DNA of 64,000 nt from Lepidodermella squamata (Eukaryota > Gastrotricha). The stretch is taken from assembly GCA_047495785.1 (NCBI GenBank), contig JBLDXI010000003.1:1674001-1738000 (forward strand). The letters are read 5' to 3'. Both the position numbers and the translations under genes were made by a program. Under the pieces are notes generated by a model. The model did no database searches. It saw only the letters and a list, made by a program, of their open reading frames with translations, and had not been told where the DNA came from. Shown here in pieces: positions 1 through 13,092 of this stretch; within the stretch, counting starts at the first letter, position 1; the number at the start of each line of letters is the position of its first letter.

Positions 1-101
1 TAATTTTGTTTGAAAAATCGAGGAATATATGAAAAATCGAAAAATTGTTGAAAAGATGAACAAGATAGAATTCCATCTTGATACTATTTGTCCAATTTCA
101 G

Positions 102-3100
102 TTGAAGAATTGAACTGTGCAGGTAATAATTGCGTAGTTAAAGCTTCGCTACTTGCAATACTTCGCTCCGAGATGTTCAAAGGTAGTTGAATTTGAATAT
201 AATGCCAGTTTTTAATATTTTAGCTGCTTATATTTATCTATTATCGATTTTGTTTACTTTCGATGAGATTTTCAGTAGTATCATTAGAACCCATTTCGTT
301 ATATTGTCTTTATGAGACAGAAGTTTCTGAGCTATTCATTATTTTAGATTTTCTGGAATATTTCATAATTAATTTTTTGAATAATCAATTTCGTCTAAAT
401 AACCGCCAATATAGAGGTTCCAGCACTGAAGTCAAGGGGATTTGACTTTTTCCTATTATGTGGGATTTTTTATTTTTTTAGCGATACTGAGGCCCCTAAG
501 GCTACGGATTTTTATTTGATTTTCCTTCTTCCGGGTACTTCAATAAGTGAGACAATGTTGATTGCTGGCTGCCCAGACTTCCGATATTGAAAAAATCACT
601 GATTTGTAAAATCGATACTTGAAATCGATATCGGCTGAGGAGAAATCGATAATGAGCGAAATATCAGTTGTTATCAGTTGGGCATGAAAATAATTTGAAT
701 AGAGCCTAGCCATATTTTGCAAAAATCTCTTGCTGGTTTTAGCTTGGCCCATCCTAATTTTCAATTTCTAGATATATTCGAAATTTCATTTTCAATTATC
801 TTTTAGTGGATCCGTGATTGTTCTGATTGGCTCTATCTTGCGAATGGGCTCTTATCATTTGTTTGTTTTTTGTCCGTTTTCTCAGGTCAAAAGCCGAATA
901 TCACCGAGGGTCTGGGTAAAACCGGGGTCAAGGACCAAATGGAGGACGCTGATTGGCTGCAACTCGCCATCAACCTGCAAAACCGTCTCGGCCGGCGCGA
1001 AGCCGAGCGCCGCGCCGCCGACGGCAAGCAACCGGCCTTCAACGTGTGCATCAACGACGGCGGCTACGAGGTCGGCCGCAATTACGTGCTGATGGCCCGC
1101 GTCGAGGGCCGCCCCGCCCCGGTGGTCACGTGGTACCGTAACGACGAGGCGTTGCATGACGGCTATCGCGTCGCCACGTTTTCGTCGACAGAATCTGGCC
1201 ACGCTTGGCTGACCCTGCTCATGGCGAAGCCGCATGATGCTGCTGTGTATAAATGCGTGGCTAGGAATGCGTTTGGTATCGCCCGTTGCCGTAGTCGGGT
1301 GTCGGAGGGTGACGTGCCCGGGGCGCCGGGTCGTCCCGTTATCAGTGACATCTCGTCGACGGAGGCTTTCGTGCTCTGGGATGCGCCGAAAGAGACTGGA
1401 AATATCGGCAGCCGATACTATAAGGTAAAAAGCTTTAACAGAAATCTCTTGAAAAAACTGAATTTTTAAGGATTTATTTGTTAAGAAATTTGTTAAATTC
1501 ATTAAAATCAAATTTAATAAAAATATCAAACTTTTTTGAAATTAAATTTTGGAGTTATTAAAAATTGAAAAATTAGATTTCAATTAAATCTGAAATTTGT
1601 TGAAATATTTCGAAATTTTTTCATTGGACTCAGATTTTTCAATTTTGTTCGCAAACTAAGAAGTATAAAAGCTTCTTTCAGCTTTAGCTAATGCTTGGGA
1701 AAATGTTTGCTGAATTTCCCAAACATTTTGCTTAAAATTACATATACTTAAGTAGCGTTTGGAATTGTTGGAATTGTTAGGCCCGATTGCTTATTTATAA
1801 AAACTTTGAGGAAAAATGGAAAATTATGAGTAACGTCACTCATCTTTCGTCTTCAATTTCTCTCCACGATTCGAAATTCCCTCAAAAAAACCCGGAAAAC
1901 CCGATGGTAACTTTTTCGGTCATTTTCGGTATTTATTCACTTGAACTAACTTATCCGGATTTTTTCATATTTCTGTTGGAAATATTCATACTATTCTGTT
2001 TTCCGGACTTGGAATGCAGAGTATTTTTACACCTTTTTCAGTTTAACACCAATTTATTATCATTTTCATTTTATTTCAGGTCGATTATCGCGCTGAAACC
2101 GCTGAAAAGTGGACATGCGCCGGCTACACAATCGACGAAGCTGCGTACGTGACCGGCCTGCGCCCCAACACCATCTACCGGTTCCGCGTGTCGTGCGGCA
2201 ACCGCCTCAGCCTCGGCAACTACAGCTACGGCTCGATCGAGGTGCGAACCAAAGAAACCGGCTCGTTCTCAAGCGACAACGACGAGCGGTCAATCATCGC
2301 CTCGTCACGCCAATTCTCTTGCCCGCCCATCGCCATATCGCTGCAGAAGGGCCGCCAATTCTTCCTCGAATACTCATCAGTCACAAATGTCACGTCAACC
2401 CCAGATTTCTTCAACATTGTCGACCCAACAGTTAAACGGCCGCTGGAAATCGCCCAGGGCACGGATACTATGCAACTTGTCTCGAATGAGTTCAAAATCG
2501 GCGACAGCCTTAAGCGCCAAGTTGGCGTGTCGATGAGCCACGTGACTGAGGTGAAAACCGGGCGCAAATTCGTGCTGAAAACCGCCTCGAAAACATCAGC
2601 GGCTGGGTTGAAATTAGCCCGCCAGCTCGAGGTCCTACGCGATTTAGAGTCAAACCGCATCGAGTTAATCCGAGCGGCCTTCGAAACGCCGGAAGAGCTA
2701 TCGACAATCAGCCTGCCCGTTAACCCAGATCTGGACATTGTGCAACATTTGTGTTTTAAGAACAAATATTCAGAGAACGATGTGGCGACCGTTGTTAGGC
2801 AGCTGCTCGATGCGCTGCACTACCTGCACAAACGCCGCGTTGTTCACAGCAATTTGAACCCGCGCTGCGTGCTCGTCGACGATGTGCTGTCGCTCAAGGT
2901 TCGCCTGTGCGGCTTCGACCACGCGTGTTTGATTGACGTTGGCGCGAGCGAGGCGGTGCGGGCGCCGTTTTCCGATGACGATTCGGATGTTGATGTGCAG
3001 TTTGTTGCGCCTGAGCTGCTGGGCGCCGGCAAGGAGGCGGCTGTTTCGTACCAGACAGATGCGTGGTCGCTGGCGGCTCTCACCTTCGTGCTGTGAGTTT

Positions 3101-4405
3101 AATTAAATATAACCGGATTTTTTTTATCGGCTAAATTAAACTGGGGGAAATTAATTATTAAGGCGGATCGAAACGTCTAGCAATTCAGTGCAATTTCTTT
3201 GCCAAAATTAAAAAAATCAATGTCAGAAACTATTTTTTACTGGGCAGAATTACGCAACTGCAAGTTGATTTTTAGAGATATTTTGTATTTTTTTTCCTAA
3301 ATTTTATCATTCTGAACCTTTCTCCGCGATTTTATTTCGAAGGAATCCCGAAAAATAGTTCGGTAGTTTTTATTTTACCTGAATTACTTCAATTTTTTCA
3401 AAAAAATTTTAAAATATTTAATTTATCTTAATTCTAAAAATAACTGAAAAATGAATTGAAGAGATGAAATTTTTTTCGAATATTCGAATAAAAGAAATTT
3501 TGAGTCGGATTACTCAGGTGCTATTCGCGATTTCTTTTAGAAAAAAATCATTCATTTTTGATTATTTGGTGAAATTGAAGATTTCGTAAAATTACAAAAT
3601 TGATTTTGGTGGTCAATTTTCTAAAATTTGGAACGAATAATCACCAAGAAAAGAACCATTAAGCAATTCCTATGTTTTTCCTTTAATTTTTCCCATGGGC
3701 ACATTTTTGAGGTTGAGTCAGATTTGAAATATTTTTTGAACAATTTTTTGAGTTTCCAAATTGTTGGAAAAAATTATTTATTTGTTATTGGTAAAAGCTG
3801 TTGATAGAATTCTCCATCGATTATCCGCGATTTCACCGAACGATTCCGAAGGAAACCCGGAAAACCCGACTGTTAATTGTTCGGTAATTATCGGTTCGAA
3901 AACTTAAATTTTGAAACTCAAAAATGATCATTTCTAAAAATTCGACTCAACTTCAAAAATTTGGCACCATAAGTTATCCGCGATTTCACCGAAAAATGCC
4001 GAAGAGAACCCGAATGTAAATTATTCGGTAATTTTCGGGATTTAACCTGGTATGAACGAATTTCATGCCATATGAAAATCTTTCTTGAATAGAATTGATG
4101 AAAAAGAAAAATATGTTATTTTTATTTTCAGATTGAGCGGTGATGCTCCGTTCAGTACCGGCAGTGATACGAAGAACAAGATTCGCGAGGCTGAATGGCG
4201 GTCGGAAGATTTGTACGAAAACACGACTAAACCAGCGTTCAAGTACCTCGTTCAAACCCTGAAAGCAGCGCCGCTGCACCGTCTCACCGCCGAGGAGGCG
4301 CAGGAACACAGGTGGCTGGCGCTGACCGAGGAAGCGTCCACAACCCGCCAAGCCGTTTCTTTCTCGACTGCCAAACTTCGAAGCTACAACAATGCCCGAA
4401 AATGA
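102..4405 (+). CDS. unc-89: UNC-89/obscurin-like giant muscle protein, C-terminal part (Ig-FN3-pseudokinase), 5' partial
   Basis: Seen: coding exons 886-1424, 2080-3092 and 4132-4405 join in phase (about 608 residues, TGA at 4403-4405); a possible 21-nt exon at 102-122 ends in the phase needed for 886. Domains in order are an I-set immunoglobulin (WYRND strand, then YKCVARNAFG), a fibronectin III (AFVLWDAP, LRPNTIYRFRV, GNYSYGS) and a kinase fold ending at the C terminus. Known: Ig-FN3-kinase at the extreme C terminus is typical of UNC-89/obscurin and SPEG, whereas twitchin kinases are followed by more Ig domains. These proteins sit at the sarcomere M-line. Odd: the catalytic loop reads HSNLNP instead of HRDLKP, the DFG position reads GFD, and the glycine loop lacks its glycines, so this is predicted to be a pseudokinase; the beta3 lysine (KFVLK) remains. 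The intron 3093-4131 is about 1 kb. An AATAAA lies at 4409-4414. The upstream part of the gene is outside the window. The UNC-89 assignment is inference from domain order. Confidence 0.72.
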
Positions 4406-4862
4406 GAGAATAAACTCTGTATTCGTTATTTATTACAAGAATTTTCCCTGAATTTTATAATCATTTTTTTACCTGGCGCGTGAATTTTTATGCGTGTTTA
4501 AAATTTATCCTCGACGACGAAAAAAATGGGTCAAAAATCGTACCTCTTGCCCGTTCAAATTGAAGGAAAACTCTGGCTATCGATCACAATTTTCTTCCTT
4601 TCTATACTATAATAGCTGCCTTAAATCGAAATCTCTGTATAAAAATGGGTGCATATTTGAATAATAATTTAAAATACTCGTATGATCTGTGAATATTGAT
4701 GTATTAATCTGATATACGCTCTATACTGCTGGTGTTGAAGGTCGGAAAACTTGCTGACAAGTAAAAAGTTGCTTACCTGGGGTGAAATAATTCTCGAAGA
4801 TTGACAGCGTGCGGGAATGTGGCGGAAACGGGAATTTTTTGTTATGACTACAACGCTTGGAG
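4406..4862. other. Intergenic, no gene seen
   Basis: 457 bp between the UNC-89-like stop and the next start. It holds the poly(A) signal of the upstream gene and AT-rich sequence. No open frame with protein-like composition was found on either strand. Confidence 0.6.
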
Positions 4863-7800
4863 ATGCGGCGACACGGATATTCGAAGGCTGAGAAATCGGG
4901 TAAAAGCGCATCATTTAGCATAATGATGATTTCGCTATGTTTCGCATTACTGCTTTTGGACACGTGTTGCTTGCAGCTGGCTGGCGGTGGGAAAACGTTC
5001 TACAGGCTGCCTGGTCAGAAGCCGATAGCAGCAATTCAGGGCGATGCTTTGGCTAACTATCTATTATCCTCGTAAGCTCGAAATGATGAGCAAATTCAAA
5101 GCCATGCGCTAATGTCAAAGGGTCAAAGGGTTCGATTATTGGGGCGGTTTCGCGACGGAAATAAAATGTAAAATTGTTTCTAGCGAAAGGATATAGGGTT
5201 GTCGTGCGATGTTTACAACTTAAGATTAGCGATTGAAAATAGCCGAAAAGCTCGAAATTTGGGGTTGGGTAGCCTCATTTCGGGGGTGGCTAGATAAACC
5301 CTTATATCTGATAGAAAAAGTTTGAATTTTATTTTGGCCGTAAAACTGCCTCAAAAGTGTCGTACAATTGCGTAACGCGGTGACATTTTAAGGCGTGCTA
5401 CCAGTGACGTTAACAATTAACCGGATGCTATCGCTTACAAACCATTTTCTGCTACGGCTCAATTTGTACTTGCATAAGGTTCAGGTTTGGGTATTTTAGG
5501 TCATGGGGACTTTAGGGGAATGGTTAGCTGTTAGCGTTAGGACTACGGTTAGTCTTAGATCTTATTTCAGGGCTGGTTCTAGGGTTGCCATTTGTGAAAC
5601 TTGATCTTTTGGGTTGAAGTTTAAGGCACGGTTAGCCAGAGGCGTAACCAGCCTCTCACGGTTGGAGGGCCTGGGTCATATTTTCAGGGTGCGCTTAAGG
5701 ATCCAAGAGCTATCAGCTATCAGCTATCAGTATCAGGCTATATTTACGGTTCGGTTGAAGTTGAAGTTGAAAGATTATAAGCGAATGCAGCAGCTGGGTT
5801 CGGCATAACATAAGAATAGATTGGAGTTGTTGCTCATTAAAACGGAAGAAATGGCGTAAATCTCTATGAGAAAAATACTATATAAACTTCCAAAATCACT
5901 CCGTGTAACTTTAGGTCTTTGCTGAACACTGAAAATCACTGTGCATCGGCCTGCGTTACTACTCAGGGCTGCAATGCTGCGTATTACAGAAAATCGGACA
6001 GCACGTGTTATCTGTACTCGGTATCGGTGTCAATGAATCAACTGACCACAGGAGCTGCAGCATCTCAGGACATCACGTTCGACCTTGCTTCAAATGTGAA
6101 ATCAGGCGGTAGTAATGGCGGCCGAGAGAAAGCAATGGCACAGGCTAAAAGAGCGACCAAAGCCTTACTGGACGCTATCAATAAACGTAATTTAAGTCAT
6201 GCTAGGTATTACCAAGCTATACACGCTATTTAAGCCTGCCAAAATGCGCAACCACTCGGGATGCGAGCGCATCCTGGTACTGGCGATCTATGGGACATTT
6301 ATTCGCTCGCCATCCGAAATGACCAACTGATCAGCGGCGCTAATCCCCAGACGGCTCCTCATATTAAAACAAGCTTTGGGCGACTTAACCTGAACTCAGA
6401 ATACTGGAGTGGAACACTTGTCTACTACGCTGGGCAAAGCACGAACTACCCTCTATCTTACTATCAAGTAAAACTATTCATTTATCGATGATCAAAACAG
6501 TCATTGTTTTAACCGCACAATAAGGTTTCGTTCGACACTTTTGTGTGGCTGCACCGTATAGACTTGAAGCCAATGGGATGGACGTTCACATCTTCGCTTG
6601 CGTACAGCCTAGACGGAAACACATGGCTGGATTACTTGTCACCCGCTGGGAGTGTTCAAATTTTAAATCATACTTTGGTGTATAACAGCCAGGCAACCGT
6701 GAGCCTTACACTTTGGAAACCGCTGCTAACTCATCATATCCGCATTCAACCACGTACGTGGATTAGCACTAATTATGGCTTGCAAATCGAGTTTATTGGT
6801 TGCCAAGCATCATGTCGTGGTAAGCTTCATACTGTATAGGGTTTTCATTGTGCCTGGTTCATCGGTTTACTATTTAAAATCGGAAGGATTTTTGTATATT
6901 TCAAGTCTTTAAATTTTTGACAGATTCAAATTTCGATTAAGGGGGGAAGGGTTGCGAGTTGCGAATGTTCAGCAAAACAAGTAGTATTCCAATCTTTGAG
7001 ACTGCATTTTTCCACAGAGCCCCTCGGAATTGAAGCTATGGAGTTAGATTCTTCCCAATTCTCTCAGTCCTCTTCAAGCAATTGTAACCGCACCGCTAAG
7101 TACGCGAACCTTAACAATCCTTGGCACGGTTGGATTGGGGGAAGCCTCGACTTGGCAGAATGGATTCAAGCCGATTTTCAGAAAAATCACATTGTGAGAT
7201 ATATTCTCATTTTGACCTCTAATCTAAGCCTTATTTTAGATCACTGGAGTTTCTACAATGCTCGCCAGGCCAAACCCAGCCGGCCTTCTAGGGGCCACTC
7301 AATTCACCTTGGCCTATTGCAGTGATCCGGATTGTGACGGTGCAAATTTTCAGGACGTCCGAAGCCTCGGATCATCCTCAGCACAGGTTGGAAAGTGCAT
7401 AAATTCTTAGCAATTCCACCCATTGAATTCTAGGTGTTTTCGAGCGCTAATTCTGGAGATGGCTATACGACCAGCTTTTTCGACTATCCAATCATCGCGC
7501 GGATGATACGCTTGATTATCTGGCAGTATTCTACTATGCCGGGAATTAGGTGGGAGATTCTTGGCTGCCGAGGTTCATTTCTTCGAACAATTGAACTGTC
7601 CTCTAAGGTCTCCCATTTTAGAAGTTCCAAATATTATCTTCAAAGCTCCTGATTTGGCTCTTTCGAAGCCCGCGATTTCGTCAACAGGTACTGGATTCAG
7701 CAGAATATCCGCGGTGGAATCGGGCAAGTTAACGGACCAACCTCATCGTGACAATCAAGGTCGGCTGCGCTCTTGCATCCGCGTTGATCCTGTTCCAAAT

Positions 7801-10800
7801 AACCAATCGTATGTTTCTATCGACCTTGGGAACATCCAAGCGATGACAGATTTGGCGATAACGCCGCCAAGACTTTACTCCGCCCTTGAGCCTGTCGGTT
7901 TGTGGCTTTTGGACGCGATGACAATGGTGAACGATCTAAGCGGGCAGGGTGCCGATGGCTTAGTTTCGCCGTGGGTGGAGCTGGTTGCCGGGCCATTTGG
8001 TAAACCGAAAACTGCCTTCAGATTCCCGTCTACAGTCGAAACAGCGGCTGTTCTCATACCGAAATCAGCACCGACTGCTATATCCCATTTCCCGAGTACT
8101 GATTACTCGATTTTCATGTGGGCGTATGTCGCAAATGGTTCGTGGAATGGTGGTTATGCTCACTTGCTTCAGTTCAATGTTGACGACGCTGTGGGGTAAA
8201 AAATTACGGAAGCAGAAGGCGTTAGTAACTTATTGGTTTAATATTAGGTTGTATGTCATTTCCGTGATGCCTCTAGCCAACACATCTCAATACTACGTGA
8301 AGTTGCTCAAGTCAGTAGCTCAAGGTCAATCAAGCGCTCCTTTAGAGGTAAACCGGTGGTACTTTATCGGGGTCGTGTTTGATCGAATTCGAGGTAAAAC
8401 CTGTAATAAAGATCTCTCAAAATTAACTTGATTTTATCAGCGAATTACTTCATTTTGGTCAATAACGTCATTGTTGGCGTGTGGGACCTTCCAGCAAGCT
8501 TCAGCAGTACGATCTGGTCGGATTCATCGATTACTCTCGGGTTTTACACAGCTGGCACTATCCGAAACCAGGAAACACGTATCTCCTGCGTCCAAATTTA
8601 CAATCGATATCTCACACGCAAAGAAATGGATGACGCTATGCTATGCCCATGGCAAAGTAGGAACAGAATAATGTTGCCATTTTTCTTGAATGTATTTTCC
8701 CCACAGCGCCAACTCCTTTGGTATTTTGGCCTTTGGATGGTAAATATGGCCTTAACGACTACATGGGATCATCTGCGATGGGTGCGTCAAAAGGTAGTGG
8801 TGCTTCGATTGGCACATTTCTCACTGGAGCCGCGAATGCTAAATACTCACTCGGAGCTATGACTTTCAATGGGGCCAGCAACGCATTCATGTTCCATGCT
8901 AATTCAAACGGAGAACTTACTTCGCCATACGCTATCACGATTAGCTTTTATGTGATGTGCCAATCTCAAGCAACAACTCAATCAGTTCTCGGGTACCTCC
9001 ACCCTACGGCGTCACCGCCAACCTACTCTCTGGGGGTGACTTGTAAAGATGGTCTATTCAACTTTACGGTGACTTGTCGAAATATGGCTTACACCGGCAT
9101 TTTCTCGGCTAATATGACGTCTAGAATCATGACAATGCAGAGGCTGAGGCATATGGCTATTACATACCACTACGCAACTGGGCAGTTTGCTGTTTACCAC
9201 GAAGCTAATCTTGCAATGTTGAGACAGCTCCCTCAGGGCTGTGAACTTGAGACTTCAGGGCAGTTCAGAGTCGGAGCTTTGCCATCTCCGGCAACATTGA
9301 CTTTAAACGATCGAGTCGCTTGCGTTCAGATATACAACCAAGCCCTGTCAAGCAGAGAAATACAGCAGGTTTCCCGGTGCCCCATCTACGGTGTTAGACC
9401 TGTGATGACGTGGACGACTGATTTCATCTTTCGCTGGGCACAATTATTCACGGACGAGCCTCTTGCATCCGCTGCAGATCAGGTTGCCTATACATCCAAC
9501 TTTTGGTTTGGCTTGTCGCCTTCGCCTCCTCAGCATGCACACAACTTTTCTGCTATATCGTACGTGAACTCTAAAGCAACGATAACTCAGACAATTCAAA
9601 TGCTGAGGACGGGTGCGTTCACAGTTATGCAATGGATGATGCTCAATGCCGCCCCAGCATCCACAGCCGCCGTATTCGCGACTAAAACAACCGCTGGAGT
9701 GGCTCACATCAAACTTACTATATCTCCAGCCCGAATTTTGTAAGTTCTCTCTGTTGGCTTTCAGCTAACTTTGATGGGAGTCTTGGATTTAGAGTAGGGC
9801 AATTGCAGTGTCCTGGTGGTAGTACCTACCAGGTACAATGGACTACTGCGATTGTTACAGGGTCCTGGAATCATTTCGCAATGGCTTATGACAACGTAAC
9901 TGCGACCCTTCAACTTTTCGTTAATGGCCAAACCGTGAATGCAACAACCGGAGCGAGTTGTGCTGATCTATCCTCAACAATCGGCTACCGATTAGGGGGC
10001 GATGATTACGCTGGAGGCACGGCGCCATCTGCCCTATTCAGCTGTATCTACGTCTACAACTCTTCTTTGACCAGCCATGCTATTCAGCATGTAATGAGTG
10101 GCTGCCCGAGTAAAATCGAAAGTATAGCCTTCTTAATTGTTATTTATGTGATCTCGAATCCTTGATTCCTCTTAGTTTCCCCGAGCTCATGCGAGTATCA
10201 CCTTATGCACATGGATGATTGGACACTAGTGGCGATGGACAGTCCAACAAGTTGCGGGCAAATGTCAACGGTAGACAGCCCATCTTGTGAGAAATGCAAT
10301 TCTATATTATATGCTGATAACAAAGTCGTTTTATTCAGGTTTTTGGCGCTCTCTCACCTCATCAGGAGGTTTTATTAGTATTGCTTTCAACCATGACTTT
10401 GAAATAAGAGCCGTCTTGACCTCCGGCAGCCCAGTAGCCGATGAATGGGTTACGTCATACAAGCTTAAATTTTTCTCTAGTCCTAATCTTGCGTCAACTA
10501 TGACTGATAACACCTACCGCGTGAAGGATGTCAATGGAAACGAAATGGTGATTTTTAGCCTAGATTCCGCCCACTCTAGCCTAATTCTCATAATCGTAGG
10601 TTTTCATCGGAAATTATGACAGAGATTCTGTTATTGAGAACCGACTGCCGTATGCGGCCAGAGGTCGCTACGCAGTTATCGACGTAATTACAAGCAACAA
10701 TTGGCCCGCTATGCGAATAGGATTCAAAGGTTGCAAAGGTTAGTCCGAAAAAATCACGCAACACTTTGACCGCATCATTTTTTCATAGCTCGTACTTGCA

Positions 10801-12742
10801 ATCGGCGTTTGATTCCCTCTAAAGTTGGCTTCGATGTGATATCAGTCAGCAATTATGACGTCGATTGCGACTCATTCGCATCAAGCTTGATCGAAGCTGG
10901 TGGCATTTGGTCTTATTCAATTACAAGCCCTTATGAGTCTATAAATGAAATTTTCTGGCAAGTTTCGTTCGGCTATCTGGTCAAAGTTACAAGACTACAA
11001 ATGCGGGGCAGCAATAACGTTTGCTCAAAACCTGGGTGGATATCACGATTTCGCCTTGGCTACAGCTTTGACAACAATCAATGGCTCATGCATAAAGGCG
11101 AGGACGGGTTTGTGCAAGATTTCGCGGCCAACACGGATAGCACAACCATTGTTGAGGTGCCACTTCAAATAAACCCGTTGATAGGCCGCTTCATGCGAAT
11201 TTATCCTACCGCCTATGCTAACGGTAACATCGCAATGGCGACTCGAATCTTTGGCTGTACTATTGAAGATATGGACTCAGCTTTTCCTGCTATTGATATA
11301 ACTCTCGGCAACAATTCCGTGAATAGTATAGCTACAGCCTTGTCGAATCCCAAAATCGCTGGGACTATAACTCAAGGCGAAATCATGGATCGGAAACCTA
11401 TAAGGTTGACAGTTAACCCTTACGCAAAGCCTGGTCGCTACCTCTCAATTTTATCGGCATTTAAAAACGTTGGCTTTGACATTTGCCAGGTCGAAGCTTT
11501 TAGCAGCCCTTGTAAGTCATTTGACCTTTGATGAGCCCCTACCAATATCAATCTAATCAATGTTGTAGCTTCGAATCTCGCTCTCAACCGGAAGGTCATC
11601 CTATCACCTTATTCGCATGCATCCGCTGAAATGTCGAAGCACAGGGCAACAGATGGGGTCACCGCTGCTCTCGAAACCGCGTCTACTGGTTTGTTTGGTG
11701 TCCTTATATCCTTATATTCCTGATTAAACCTTTCAGGTCAAGTTTGTACAATCGGCTCCGCAGGTGTTCCCCCTCTAGAGTTGCCTACTAGCGATTTTCA
11801 CGACGTTACACCTGCTGGGGCTGTTAGAACTACACCGCCGTCATCTTGCACAGGATCAGTTATTCAATGGGAAATTATAATGAGAACAGTGGCCGCTTCA
11901 AGACGTCGTTCAATGGGCAACATAACGACTGTTCCCGGCAATTGCTACCTGCAAAACTATCAAAACTTGAGCGCAACGTCAGCACGACTCAAATCTAGCC
12001 TTAACTTACCTATCTACCCATTCAGTGACAATCTAAGACGCAGATATTTGTAAGTCATTTGTTAGCAATGACTTGAAAGGTCAAGCTTGTCGTTTTCCTA
12101 GTGAATTCACATCGGGCACGGCAATGAATGTGGCCACCGGTGATATTCCCGGTTTCTATCCAGGCGCTGCAAATATCTTGTATTGCGGTATTAGCTACAT
12201 AGGAGGCGCAAATGGCTGGAATCCTTTGGTCTCAACCTCTGGTCCCTTGCCGTGGGAACTTCCTATGTCGATTGAAACCTCGATAGGAACAGTCGTCGAT
12301 CTTAGTTCCAACGCATCCGTTGCATCGAGGTATCGCTATCAACTTGCAAGAGGATACGTCATTGGTAAAGAAATAGATTAAAGCTCCGTAGAATCAACTG
12401 GTTAATGGCTTTGATTTTTCAGATCCCACCGCAGAATTGTGGATAGCAGTAGATTTGTATTTCGCGAGTGTTGTCTCTCGTGTTCTGGTCTACATCGCAG
12501 CGGATCGTTACGGTTATAGTCTGAGGAACACTGAACTGAGGGTCGGAATGTCTCTTTCAAGTATCGAATCCTCCAGCCAACTGTGCGATGTTGTGTTGCC
12601 TCTGAAGGAACTCGACTATCGATACGCTAGCCGACCCCATGAACTATTCTGTCTACAGCCTGCATATGGCCGTTACGTGATCTTAAGGCGCAGAACGCCT
12701 GGACTACTCCCTATCGCGGAAATACTAGTATACTCATTGTGA
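4863..12742 (+). CDS. Large secreted multidomain protein: PAN-like, F5/8 discoidin/fucolectin-like and LamG-like domains
   Basis: Seen: about 20 exons. The first (4863-5071) encodes a hydrophobic signal or anchor segment (ISLCFALLLL); M at 4923 is an alternative start. Exon 5915-6186 has a PAN/apple-like Cys pattern (C-x3-C-x5-GCNAAYY-x7-C-x-LY). Exons 6235-6467, 6525-6819, 7018-7193, 7240-7386 and 7434-7572 form two discoidin-like domains with typical strands (YSLDGNTW, RIQPRTW, ITGVSTM) and Cys endings (EFIGCQ, EILGCR). Exons from 7622 to 10109 encode a galactose-binding-like segment and about three LamG/jellyroll domains with repeated CVQIYN or CIYVYN strands. From 10176 to 12742 further discoidin/fucolectin-like domains follow, including one with GYSFDNNQW and RIYPTAY and a last one ending in AEILVYSL. 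The join around 10540-10640 is unresolved. Known: these folds bind carbohydrate, lipid or matrix ligands outside the cell. Inference: an extracellular lectin or adhesion protein. I recognise no orthologue. Intron 1 (5072-5914, 843 bp) contains only a short 'ctatcag' reiteration near 5708-5735. Confidence 0.7.
5072..5914 (+). repeat. Long first intron with a short 'ctatcag' tandem reiteration
   Basis: The first intron of the discoidin/LamG gene is 843 bp, far longer than its other introns. Near 5708-5735 the heptamer ctatcag is repeated three to four times. Nothing else in it is recognisable. Confidence 0.45.
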
Positions 12743-13092
12743 ATAACTAAAAAATGATTCGCATTCAGATCTCTCTCTATTAGTATCAATTATTCTATTC
12801 TATCATACTATATACTATGCCATCAATTAGACGGTGTGAAGTGTGAATAAATAATATGAGTTGAATCTTGATGCATCAATTGTCTTGTTGTTTTTAGGTG
12901 GCTTCATTTTTTTGTAGCATTTCGGTGCATTTGCATTTTTTGTCACCAACACCAAGAGCAAACAAAAAACGCGCATCTTTTTCACTGACATGCTCTTGGC
13001 ACGTTCAAGAGTGATGCTGGGGTTAACAGCCTCTCGTTAGCCACGTCATATATTGATGCGTATATGTGTAGCTGTGAATTAGCTGCCATGTG
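12743..13092. other. Intergenic, 3' end signals only
   Basis: 350 bp between the large secreted protein and the first Ly6-type gene. AATAAA-like motifs lie near 12845-12855 (gtgaataaataat). No coding potential was seen. Confidence 0.55.

Noticed and set aside
882-1529. Long minus-strand open frame opposite the Ig/FN3 exon
   Set aside because: It is the antisense shadow of a GC-rich coding exon; the plus strand has clear Ig and FN3 motifs and splice sites.
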